Origin: Tubulanus polymorphus
Lineage: Eukaryota; Nemertea; Palaeonemertea; Tubulaniformes; Tubulanidae
Direction: 5' to 3'
Assembly (NCBI RefSeq): GCF_964204645.1
Contig: NC_134026.1
Coordinates: 16,760,650 to 16,824,649 of the forward strand
Length of the DNA: 64,000 nucleotides
Shown: one piece after another, positions 22,805 to 31,739 of the stretch
Numbering within the stretch: position 1 is the first letter of the stretch
Layout: the number at the start of each line of letters is the position of its first letter
Program-made: the position numbers and the translations under genes
Notes under the pieces: generated by a model
What the model saw: the letters and a program-made list of their open reading frames with translations, nothing else
The model's database searches: none
What the model was told of the DNA's origin: nothing

Positions 22805-23639
22805 ATTTAGGGTTTTCTGTTTCTTCACAGAAAACCCTATTGAAATTCGCGTGATTATTATTTTTTTTTCCCTTTTCCACACAGTTTTTGTTAAAAGTGT
22901 AAAGGCTTCCTTACCTTACCGCTGTCGCCGATACAATCCGTATGATATCCTTCAGCTCACTTCAATCTCCAGATAGTGCATGGGGATTTTGATAAATCCA
23001 CGTTATAAAGGCACTGTCGAGCCGTAAACATCGGAAATTTGGCTCCGTTCAATTAGTAGCCATGTTGTGTTTTCTTTCCGAAATTTCTCTCTTCTTTTCG
23101 AGGAAGAGCTATCGAATAATTCCCTCTCTTCTCCACAATCAATTTCAAAGTCAATTTTATGAATTTATTGCTCAGCGGGTCCGAGTCCAAGAGTTTACGA
23201 GTCCGGCGTTCGCGTGTCTGACAGGTTTACGGGCATTTGTTTGTTACCTTTTTAATATTTTTGATTTCTTGTTATTCCGGTTATTTTATTTAAGTATATT
23301 GCTGATCAGTTCATGTAACCAAAAGCGTCAATAAACAGATTTTGAATTGATCAAGTTTGAATGAAGGTCGTTGAGTCGCGGAGGGCTACTAGAATTACGT
23401 TCGTCTCAGAGAGAAAACAAACGACAGAAAAGTACCAGGTGATTATCGATAGCCTACTACGGTACACACAGTTGACAAACAGTGTTAGGCCTGTGCCGGT
23501 TGGTGCGTCCTGGGAATAAATATACTGGTTGGTCAGTTGGTTCGGTTGTGAAGTGTGGAAGCTAAGAAAGCCTACCGGTATTTATTTGTTATAGGCCTTT
23601 TGTATAGTACCCAATACAATTTAAAGTACGTAGTACGAA

Positions 23640-23964
23640 GTTGTTACCCGTACGTGACTGTACGGTGATATCCATAGGTTAACCGTACGTGAGTTCCCTA
23701 AAAATGCCGTACGTGAGTTCCTATAATCTGCAAACACGCGTGCGTAAAAGAATAGAGTTTGGATTAGGTGAGGCTAGGCTATTTGTAAATCAAATTTCAT
23801 CTAACCTGCAGTTACGTTCTGTGGCACAGTGGGTTAATCACTGGACTACTACTGGATTTTTTTTTCGTTTGGTTTCGAATCCCAATATTGCATGTATGAG
23901 CGTCAACGTACTCACATATGGCTAACCTGTAGTAATCGCCGTACAGTCACGTACAGGTAACAAC
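23640..23964. repeat. MITE-like element with 30-bp terminal inverted repeats
   Basis: The ends GTTGTTACCCGTACGTGACT and, inverted, GTTGTTACCTGTACGTGACT match over 30 bp with two differences. The length is 325 bp. It encloses a tRNA-like promoter at 23,822-23,883. Confidence 0.65.
23818..23890 (+). repeat. tRNA-derived SINE head
   Basis: It has an A-box-like TGGCACAGTGG (23,822-23,832) and a B-box-like GGTTTCGAATCCC (23,871-23,883), spaced as in a tRNA gene. A run of T in between and no cloverleaf make it a SINE relic and not a working tRNA. Confidence 0.55.
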
Positions 23965-24154
23965 AGCGTTTTAAGTATTGAGTGCGACAAGCCTACCATG
24001 CCTATGTGCTACAAACACAACTTTTTCCCCTCTTCTCGGCCCTACAGTGATGTTACTAATAACTGGTGCCATAATAACATGGATAGGATTTGGTCAGGAC
24101 TAGCCTAAAGTCTAATTCAGTCTATGTACTAATTCACTCGATAGGCCTATTTTT

Positions 24155-25231
24155 AGCCCACTTGGGCGATTGCGTTCACTTTTCGTCCATCGTCCGTCAG
24201 TCCGTCGGTAGACGGAATCCAGTTATTTTGGGAAGACGCTTCAATGTAATGTCTTGATATTTGTGTTACACGTGTATCTACCCTAGACACATCTTCAGCC
24301 CAAAAACTGGCCCTGTCAGAATCAAGATGGCCGACTGGCAGCCATTGTTGTTCACCAAAATCAACACTTTTTACACATTTTTGAACTTTTTGAGGGCAAT
24401 TTTGAAGACGCTTCGATCAATTACCTTGATCTTTTGGATGTATGTGAATCCCCCAGGGCCCATCAGCATAACAAAAGTTGGGTCGATCGGACTCAAGATG
24501 ACTGTCCTATGACCTTTTTAGTGCCCAAAAATGTCAATTTTGGCCAGAATTCTGAGTGCTGTAGCTCCCTACTGGTTTGCCATTTCTCATTGCAATTTGT
24601 GATGGGTATTCTATGGGTATTTTATACCTGAGACAGGTATTTTGATCAGCCAATTATGACGCAATTGGCGGCCATCTTGGTGTCATAAGCACTCATTCGT
24701 AGGCGGGAAAAAGTTTTTCCACGTTATATTGTTGATATTTAAGCATATTTTCTTACCACAATCAATTGGAAAGTTGTAGCTCATGACATGGTCTATGATT
24801 GTGGTGAGTTTGAAGGTCATTGTTTTTGTATATGGCCACCAGGGGGCGTTGAATAATACAATATCTTAGTATTTCTATATTATATTCGTATCAATGCATA
24901 TTTTGTAACCACAATCAACTGCAAAGTTGTAGCTCATGACATCTATGATTGTGTCAAGTTTTAAGGCCAATAGTTATTCTATATGGTCACCACGGGGTGT
25001 TGAATAGAAGAATAACTTAGTATTTCCTTATTATATTGGTACCTAGGCATATTTTGTTACCATGATCTATTACAAAGTTATAGTTCGTGACATGTTCTAT
25101 AATTGTGGTGAGTTTCAAGGTCAGTGGGTTTTGAATATGGTCACCAGGGGGCGTTGAATATTGAAATTGTTAGATTGTTGAGCATTCGGAACCACTTCCC
25201 AAGTGGGCATGGTGTCCCTGGACCCCTAGTT
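24155..25231 (+). repeat. Repeat family with 154-bp internal tandem units, copy 1
   Basis: It begins AGCCCACTTGGG, followed by 'GACGGAATCCAGTTATTTTGGG', and ends 'GTGTCCCTGGACCCCTAGTT'. The inner part repeats units of about 150 bp around 'TGGTCACCAGGGGGCGTTGAA' and 'CAAAGTTGTAGCTCATGACAT' (words shortened). Other copies are at 31,740-34,488. No protein is encoded. Confidence 0.7.
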
Positions 25232-26640
25232 AAAACAATACAGTGAAGTATTCACACGCAGAAAGGCCAATTGATTTGAGCCATGTGATTAAATTTGGCC
25301 AGGCTTTCTCTGACCTGCTGACATTAATAGTCAAACCTAGATCCAAAACGTTCATATGGTCACGGCTTGTATACCAGAAATCATTGTAGGCCTGTACATT
25401 TTGCTGTTCGTAGGTTTGGTATACCGATTTCTCCATTCTTGACTGATAAATGTACGGTACAGCTGTACGCATTAGGCCTATACAATTGTTCCAATGGGAT
25501 TAGGGCCTATTGATTGGGCTTATTATTTCCTGCTTTAGAATACCGAAATAAGCCTAACGTTCATTTAAATATCCAACATCGGTGAAATTTTGATTACTGT
25601 ATACATGTACTGTAGGTTTTTCATGTTATATGAATATTTTGCAGTTCAAATGGGTATGATGCTGATTCCAATGTCAAACGCATGAAGTAAGATGGACAGT
25701 CAACACCAAGATATCTCTCTTCGACCGATGTTGCACCATAGATCTGATTCTTTCAACTCAAGCAAAGTGATTCAACACGATCGACATAACACTGGAATAG
25801 GTTTGCAGTAACAAAACGGTTCATTTCATTTAGTCCTATGTACTTTTTTTTTAGCCAATTTGAATTTGATTGTAATTGAAACTCTGGAACAAAAGACAAG
25901 TTCAAAAACACAAGTTATGCCTGATTCTCATGTTCAAATTTAATTCAAATTTATTTTATTACATCATATTTACAAAACATATCATTGGTTCATACAGTAA
26001 TAAAAATAAGGACAGAACAAATATTATTACATAATTTTCAAAAAGGCAATGAATTTCTATAACTAAATGAACATTATTTTTCTAATAACTCAGATCAAGA
26101 GTGACTCTCCCGTTTATTAGGAAACACACGCAACTAGTGGAATAGGTTTGATTTACACACATGTTGCAGGTATCAATTGTTTATCCCTATAGAATTTGTA
26201 ATCCATAAAAGCCAAAATCAACATCAGCCGGAAACCCAGACCAAATCAATTCATAATCTATTGATTGAATCTACACTACAGTATGTGTATTTATTCAAAT
26301 ATTTCATTAAAACATTAACTTCTTCTATCTATTCTAAATCAATCGTAATACGTTCTTATCTGTTAGTTCACTCAATCTATCGACTCAGCAGGTGCTTAAG
26401 ATGAGTTCTCAATAGGAAAGATCCATTTTTAAGCATGGTGATAATACGGTATCATGATGTTTGAATGCCAAAATAAATGCCTGGTCAAATAAATTAATAC
26501 TTGTTGATTGTACGTCCGCGTATGTTCGGTTTCAAAGCTGAATCATATTTGACGTTAACACAGTGTTTGCATATTAGGTTCGAATCTGTCAATGCATTTT
26601 ATTTTATGTATCGGTATTTCAATTTACTACAATTCCCATC
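25232..26640. other. Interior of the 3.9-kb insertion, no gene seen
   Basis: About 1.4 kb of ordinary composition without a protein or RNA gene I can support. Confidence 0.5.
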
Positions 26641-26690
26641 ATTCTGAATGGCTTTGCAGAAAACCCGTCATCGCTGCTTGGCAGCTATAT

Positions 26691-27018
26691 TTTGTTTTGA
26701 TTTTTTATAAGTGATATTAATATAATAATCATCTTTCAAATGATAATAATATTCACCATCTAAAGATTTTAATTCTGTTACTAAAAGTCTGGCCCCTCTA
26801 TCATTTATATTATACCCAGATCTTTCAATTATAGGTTTGAATTTATAAATATATTCCTTATATTCTAAATTTTGTTTTACTAAATCTGGATTTTCATTTT
26901 CAGGATTTATTCTCGATTTAGTTCTTCTATCAAATTCATCTGTTGATGGGCCTTTAGAACCACCTTTATTATTATTTCCCATGTTGTCCATTTCATATTT
27001 TTCTCCACCTTCTGCCAT
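26691..27018 (-). pseudogene. Hydrophilic structural-block protein, C-terminus cut by insertion
   Basis: It starts MAEGGEKYEMDNMGNNN, a G/N-rich low-complexity start, then a charged region (ELKSLDGEYYYHLKDDYY). At about 26,690 the reading runs into the 3.9-kb insertion, so the last eight residues are foreign. The remainder may be at 22,376-22,804. Function unknown. Confidence 0.5.
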
Positions 27019-27034
27019 TTACATAATAGAAAAA

Positions 27035-27403
27035 TTAAAATTTAAAATATAATATTCCTCCGATTACAATTCCTATACAAGTTATAGCGAATTTAGCATT
27101 TTCATGGGATTTATTATCATTATCAGTTTTAATTATGTCATGTTGAATATTATCAGTTTTTATATCACCGTGTGGGTGCCGTGCGGCACCATTCTCTGTA
27201 GTATTGTAATCTTTTATTTTAGAATCATTATTTAATTTAATATTCTTAGTTTTAGTTTCTGTTGATTGAATATGTTTTTTATTTTTTTCACCTTCCATTA
27301 ATTTTGGAGCAGTAATAATCTTTTTATTTATATCATTTAATCCAAATAAATTATTTATTGTTGCAGTTTTAATTAGATCATTATAACCAATTATATTTCC
27401 CAT
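27035..27403 (-). CDS. Small membrane-anchored protein with GAARHPHGDI segment
   Basis: 122 residues, intact. It has a charged, asparagine/lysine-rich body and a C-terminal transmembrane segment (FAITCIGIVIGGILYF). The segment NGAARHPHGDI is encoded by a GC-rich inverted repeat also found in the 200-residue protein gene at 13.5 kb. It lies in the structural block and is a likely virion membrane component; family unknown. Confidence 0.55.
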   Translation of the reverse strand: MGNIIGYNDLIKTATINNLFGLNDINKKIITAPKLMEGEKNKKHIQSTETKTKNIKLNNDSKIKDYNTTENGAARHPHGDIKTDNIQHDIIKTDNDNKSHENAKFAITCIGIVIGGILYFKF

Positions 27404-27419
27404 TTTTAATATTAAATCA

Positions 27420-27960
27420 TCAGAAATAATTAATAAATTAGGGCCTAGACAATAATTTAATCTAATATGTGATTTATCTAGATAATTTTGATATCTTACA
27501 ATGTTTTCTGGAATCGATCTATTTTTATCATTATGAATGGAATCTTCAAATAAAACTTTAAATTGTTTCTGTGTATTAAATTAAGTGTTATCATTTCCAA
27601 CTATTGGTGATCTTGTTTCAACTTGCGCACCTAGAATACATATCAAATAAGTTCTAATAGATTGATTTATTCTTTGTATACCTGATTTTGTAAAAAAAAT
27701 TTAATTGATTCTGCCAATATTTCATATTAGATTTTACTTTATATATATATATGATATTCATCTCGAGTAAAAGTAACTTCATATGTATTAAATATATTTT
27801 CCATTTTAGAAATAAAAAACTGTGTTTCAGTAACATAAATTTCTAAATTAGTTAATGAATTTAAAACTAAATTTTTATATGTAATATTTTTGTTAAAATC
27901 TATTGCAGGTATATTATATTTAATTGATTTATTATATTGGAAAGCTTTTGGAAACCCCAT
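27420..27960 (-). pseudogene. Unknown structural-block protein, broken
   Basis: It starts at 27,960 (ATAAATGGGG, MGFPKAFQYNKS). It is open to 27,739, then coding-like sequence continues in shifted frames to about 27,420 with at least two breaks (near 27,740 and 27,585). Its end overlaps the next gene start. No motif recognised. If intact it would be about 180 residues. Confidence 0.5.
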
Positions 27961-27975
27961 TTATATAATTAAAAC

Positions 27976-28412
27976 ATTAATAATTTATTAATTCTTTTAA
28001 TAATTTATCTTGTTCTTCAACTGTAATATTACCATTTAAACTTATTATATAATCGAGTGTATTTTTTAATTTATCAATTTCTTTTATATTAGTTTTAACT
28101 TTTTTCTTTATTACTTTTTATATTTAATTTTGAACTTATACCAGTTAAAACACTTGAACTTAAACCTTACACACCAATTGATATAGCGAAAGGTGTTAAA
28201 GGACTGAATATTGCTGGAAATGTTATTACAGAACTAATTGTAACTGAACCACTGATAATAAAATAATAGATAATTTTACTTTTTAAATATTTTTTCTTTT
28301 TTATCTTTAAGTCACTTTCAAATTCTAATATTTGTTTTTCTAAATATGTTTTTAATTTAGTTTTATTTATATCATGAGGAATAATGTCAATATTATCAAC
28401 TTTATCATCCAT
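27976..28412 (-). pseudogene. Membrane protein with coiled coil, broken
   Basis: It starts at 28,412 (AATAAATGGATG). A charged N-terminus with a helical KLKTYLEKQILEFESDLK stretch is followed by a transmembrane segment (YYFIISGSVTISSVITFPAIF). A TAA at 28,167 is followed by further helix-rich coding in other frames to about 27,976. It resembles small two-domain virion proteins. Confidence 0.5.
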
Positions 28413-28431
28413 TTATTTAGAAAAGAAATTA

Positions 28432-28843
28432 CTAATTAGTAAATTTATATGCTACAAATATAACAATAACAGTTCCACCTAAAATCCAAATTATTTCATA
28501 TTTCTGTTGTTCTTTACTTGGGGTATAATAATCTGATAATTTAGGTTTGTATAGATGTAATTTTTCTTTATTGGTTACCGCGTTATATAAACTCATTGCA
28601 TCATCAACTGATTGAAAATCTCTATGTGAAATCTTCTGATCATATAATTCTTTGTTAACCATGTAATTTTGTCTCTTTTCTCTATATTCTTCTGCTGATT
28701 TATTATATTTTTCTAATGCTAAGTCTTTTTTGTTCTGATAATGACCCATTTTTATCAATATGCTTAAATAAATAACCACCACCAGTAAATGCTAAAGCGT
28801 TAACAATTGCCGATCCTATTATAGTTATAATTACAGATGCCAT
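28432..28843 (-). pseudogene. Two-transmembrane protein with central coiled coil
   Basis: The start at 28,843 (AATAAATGGC) begins a hydrophobic segment (VIITIIGSAIVNALAF). Near 28,745 the frame changes. The downstream frame gives a coiled coil (LALEKYNKSAEEYREKRQNY) and a C-terminal transmembrane segment (IIWILGGTVIVIFVAY). A single indel separates the two halves. Family unknown. Confidence 0.55.
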
Positions 28844-28866
28844 TTATTTAACAAAAAATTACGCAT

Positions 28867-28989
28867 TTATATAGGAGGAATATATTTTTGTTTTTCCAAA
28901 TAATCAATAGTTAAATTAGATAGAGTAACTGCTAACGTTAATTTTAAAATATCATTTATATCAAATCTATCAACATTAACACTTCCCAT
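28867..28989 (-). CDS. Very small protein, 40 residues
   Basis: Frame MGSVNVDRFD to KYIPPI, preceded by AAAATGGG. It has a short hydrophobic stretch (ILKLTLAVTLSNLTI). It lies between two membrane-protein genes with tight spacing, as in compact viral operons. It may be real but could be chance. Confidence 0.35.
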   Translation of the reverse strand: MGSVNVDRFDINDILKLTLAVTLSNLTIDYLEKQKYIPPI

Positions 28990-29004
28990 TTTAAATAATT
29001 TTTT

Positions 29005-29443
29005 TAATACCAACCAACAGTTCCAACTGATAGTAAGGCTCCATTATATAATCCAGTTATTATCCACTTATTATCACTCACTTATTTATAAAAAAATTAC
29101 TATCTTCAAAATATTTATTTATCTTAGTTATAATTATTTCAACATTTATAGTATTATTAGTTTCATTTTCATATATTTAAGTTATTATTCGTTTAATATC
29201 ATCAATAATAAAATGATAAAATCTTCATCTAATTCATAAAATCTTAAAGATTCTCTAATTAAATTAGTAATCTTTTCTACATTTAAAGTTTCTTTATCTA
29301 TTGTTTTTTCATACTCAAATGTTGTTTCATTAGAAAATGCAATATTTTTAATATGCGTAATTACATCAGTACTGTTAAATTCATTTCTTTCTCATGTTTA
29401 AAATCGAATCCAAAACATACACTCGGTCCAACAGTTATATTCA
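29005..29443 (-). pseudogene. Two small decayed genes
   Basis: A start at 29,443 (TATAAATGAATA, MNITVGPSVCFGFDF) is followed by a frame change near 29,385 and about 60 acidic residues in a shifted frame. A second short hydrophobic frame at about 29,080-29,005 (KWIITGLYNGALLSVGTVG) has lost its ATG. No family recognised. Confidence 0.35.
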
Positions 29444-29461
29444 TTTATATAGTGAAAAAAA

Positions 29462-30217
29462 TTACTCTCTACATCTTATAATTAATTCATAAATTATAGG
29501 AAAGTTATTCAAATCAATTAAATATCCATTATGATTTCTTACTTCTAATCTAAAATTATCAAATTGAGGAATACAAGGTTTAAAATCACATTCTGTTAAA
29601 TCATAATTTATTTGAGATCCAAATTGTTTAACATTTTTAAGCGGTAAAATATTTAGTACACTAGAACTATAAATTGTTTCTTTAGTTGCTTCGAAAGTTT
29701 TTGTAGGATCGATTAAATTGCAATAAATATAAAAGTGTGTAAAAGGTATTATATTTGAGATGCCTTCTGCGTTTCCAGTAACTGTAAGCGGTTTAATTCC
29801 TAACATTTTAGCCATTGGTTTGTTTACCGTAAATTTATGTTGTTCATTAGATATCTTTATTCTTATTTTATTAGTACTATCAATTTTATTAAATTAAATT
29901 TAAAATACAGAAGTGCCCCCGATTTTCAACCGAGCTGTTCTATTAATTTCCTGCGCTTATGATTCTAAATTATATAATCCTGGTTTTAAAAATAGATGAA
30001 ACCATTTATCTTTATTTCTCATATAAATCATAAACCCTCTATTTTCAAAAGTTTTATCCGATATATTATAAAAAGAATTACATAAACTTACATTTACTAA
30101 TCTTAAATCAACACAATTCTTAAATTCTCTATCTAATTGTACTAGTAAATTATGTGATTTATAATTTGTAAGTCTTCTTGAATCAACAAATATTCTGTAT
30201 TCTTTTAATTCTACCAT
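29462..30217 (-). pseudogene. Minor capsid (penton-like) protein of E2
   Basis: It starts at 30,217 (AATAAATGGTAG). The first 86 residues carry the typical penton-family entry: YRIFVDSRRLTNYKSHNLL, then VDLRLVNVSLCNSFYNIS, then HLFLKPGLYNL. A stop at 29,957 and decayed DNA at 29,820-29,955 interrupt it. The C-terminal part (29,815-29,462) has FTHFYIYCNLIDPTKTF and FDNFRLEVRNHNGYLIDL, as expected for the second half of the fold. It would occupy the capsid vertices. It is the first structural gene after the right terminal gene. Confidence 0.75.
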
Positions 30218-30231
30218 TTATTTTACATATT

Positions 30232-30573
30232 TTATTCGAAATCTATTTCATGGTGCCCTTTTTCATTCTTACCTTTGTATATGAAATAGAAATCTCCAGA
30301 ACATAATTCTTCTGAATCTTCACTTGATACTCTTTGAAATCTATCTGGTAAATATGTTCTGAATTTATATGTATTTCCTTTTAATCCTTCATATTCTAAG
30401 TGGATAACTAATTTACTACCATATTTGTTAGTAACTGTATCAATATTTGTAATTAGATATTTCTTATGAATTGTTAATTCTGTTAACTTTTTGAATTTAT
30501 AATCTACAGATTTTACATTTGTAGTATCTTTTATTCTATCTAAGAATTCACTGTTTACTTGTTTACTCTCCAT
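30232..30573 (-). CDS. Terminal small OB-like protein, right copy of E2
   Basis: 113 residues, intact, reading inward from the right terminus. It is the inverted-repeat partner of 10,907-11,248, with about ten residue differences. The changes are conservative apart from YLPDRFQRVSSED in place of YLPHRFHRLSSEN. The upstream 60 bp to the palindrome is nearly identical between the two ends. It stays open at both ends while most other genes are broken. Confidence 0.65.
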   Translation of the reverse strand: MESKQVNSEFLDRIKDTTNVKSVDYKFKKLTELTIHKKYLITNIDTVTNKYGSKLVIHLEYEGLKGNTYKFRTYLPDRFQRVSSEDSEELCSGDFYFIYKGKNEKGHHEIDFE

Positions 30574-30631
30574 TTTAATAACATATTTTTTATTAACATT
30601 TATTTTAGAAGTTTTTAGATTAATATCTTAA

Positions 30632-30784
30632 GAGTAATAGGGGTTTAGTTGTTCTAGATTAAAGGTTGAAAGGTTGAGTGAGTAAAAAATGAAAAATAAA
30701 TTCGAGTGTGCGAGAATTTATTTTTCATTTTTTATGACCTCGACCTTTCGACCTTTGATCTAGAACAACTAAACCCCTATTACT
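30632..30784. repeat. Right terminal palindrome of E2
   Basis: The arms begin AGTAATAGGGGTTTAGTTG, and the first 27 bases are identical between inner and outer arms. The centre is AATTCGAGTGTGCGAGAATT. The outermost sequence differs from the left palindrome at about 7 of 26 positions although each palindrome is internally consistent. Confidence 0.8.
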
Positions 30785-31283
30785 TCTGTCACACCTGCTC
30801 TCCGTGCGACGTTTTGGTCCGCAATTTCGTTAATAATCGGTTTACCTACCTTTATTGCGCATCAATTTGTTCAGTGAGGAATCTGCATTCAGGAATAAAC
30901 AACAATTTTTACTCAAGTTGTTTTTGTTTTCATTTATGAGCGATAGTTTACTCAGCATCAGACTGGGTGATTGTGAGGATAACCCGTATATAAATTTTAT
31001 ACGGGTTATCCTCACAATCACCCAGTCCCTCGATTCCAGCCACTCAATATAAGGGTAATCCACGCGAACACCCGTACTCCGGGAATTCGTGTGATAACGA
31101 CCAATCGATGCTCAGACGGCCTCGGATTGGAAAATCTTAAGGTCCCGTGAGGCAGTCGGAGCCTACCATAACAATACGTGTACCTTGTTTACATCAATTT
31201 GTTCAATTAATCTATATCAAACATCAAAACTAGTTGTAAGCGAATCGACGCATGGACCCTACATGTTCATTTATTTTTTCCAG
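30785..31283. other. Host intron, right of E2
   Basis: About 500 bp of balanced composition ending in a polypyrimidine tract and acceptor (ATTTTTTCCAG, 31,273-31,283). It contains the perfect hairpin at 30,961-31,027 and the word TATAAGGGTAATCCACGC (31,049), which recurs at about 50,910. Confidence 0.55.
30961..31027. repeat. Perfect 30-bp hairpin
   Basis: The arms 30,961-30,990 and 30,998-31,027 are exact inverted copies starting GACTGGGTGATTGTGAGGAT, with a 7-base loop TAAATTT. No mismatch is present, unlike the decayed repeats around it. Confidence 0.85.
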
Positions 31284-31535
31284 GTCTTTTACAATCAGAA
31301 CGGAACCGATTACGAGTTTGAACGTGGTTGTAGACGGGATTTATGTCGGGTGTATAGAAACGAGATCTGCCACACAGTTGGTCATCTAAAACAATGCAAG
31401 AAATGTTGCCGCTCGACCAACTGCAACTCTTATCCACTTTTCCTTGCAAAAAGTGGCAGCTCTGTGGTAACAGGTTGTACGATTATTCTAATCGCATTTG
31501 TACATGTAACATTCTCAATGATTCTCTTGTTGTGA
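31284..31535 (+). CDS. Host Ly-6/uPAR-type (three-finger) protein, last exon
   Basis: It begins in phase 0 after a strong acceptor, VFYNQNGTDYEFERGC, continuing the CW of the exon at 10,424-10,528. It then has four or more cysteines and the family signature CCRSTNCN near its end. A serine-containing cleavage region and a hydrophobic tail (CTIILIAFVHVTFSMILLL) form a GPI-anchor signal. The stop is at 31,533-31,535. The cysteine order fits a single three-finger domain of a surface receptor-modulating protein; the exact orthologue is unknown. Confidence 0.8.
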   Translation, partial: VFYNQNGTDYEFERGCRRDLCRVYRNEICHTVGHLKQCKKCCRSTNCNSYPLFLAKSGSSVVTGCTIILIAFVHVTFSMILLL

Positions 31536-31569
31536 GTTGCTCGATTGACATCTTACAAAACCGTTGTAC

Positions 31570-31575
31570 AATAAA
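31570..31575 (+). terminator. Poly(A) signal of the Ly-6-like gene
   Basis: AATAAA lies 35 bp after the stop codon of the Ly-6-like gene. The short 3' untranslated region is plausible. Confidence 0.5.
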
Positions 31576-31739
31576 TGATTTTCTGCATTAGAAGAAAAAT
31601 GTATCATTATGACGTTTGTTTCATGGTAAACAGTCCATTGTAAACATTTAAAACGCGTAACAGGGTTGATGCAGTAGCTACAGTTAAAAGTGACCTCACG
31701 TAAGCGCCGGTTGTTCCGTAGGTTAAATGAAATGCTTTG

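Larger units (their letters stand above)
22805..26693. mobile_element. 3.9-kb insertion splitting the E2 structural block (Helitron-like ends)
   Basis: The left end carries a perfect 12-bp-arm hairpin AGGGTTTTCTGT / ACAGAAAACCCT (809-820 and 827-838 of 22 kb). The right end reads GCAGAAAACCCGTCATCGC, then the short hairpin GCTGCTTGGCAGC, then TATATTT (26,656-26,693). A near-identical 38-base right end closes the E1 insertion (2,751-2,787). Hairpins near the ends and no clear terminal inverted repeat or target duplication suggest a Helitron or Helentron-like element, though no helicase is present. The interior has host-like GC and carries nested repeats. Confidence 0.5.
10733..30784 (-). mobile_element. 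Polinton/Maverick-type element E2 (about 20 kb, both ends present)
   Basis: It is bounded by terminal inverted repeats of about 530-560 bp: 10,733 to about 11,262, and about 30,222 to 30,784. Each repeat contains a palindrome followed by the small OB-like gene. Between them lie the Polinton hallmark genes: polymerase B, retroviral-type integrase, packaging ATPase, major capsid and penton-like proteins. All except the left terminal gene are on the minus strand. The 20-kb length fits the class. I could not find a cysteine protease. A 3.9-kb and a 0.75-kb insertion and many stops show it is decayed. It lies in an intron of a Ly-6-like gene. Confidence 0.9.

Noticed and set aside
20882-30217. Adenain-like cysteine protease in the structural block
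   Set aside because: No GNHW-type or catalytic Cys/His pattern was visible in any frame I examined; it may lie in a decayed gene but I cannot support it.
10733-30784. Six-base target duplication of E2
   Set aside because: The flanking hexamers TTCACG and TCTGTC do not match; duplication lost or the exact end differs.
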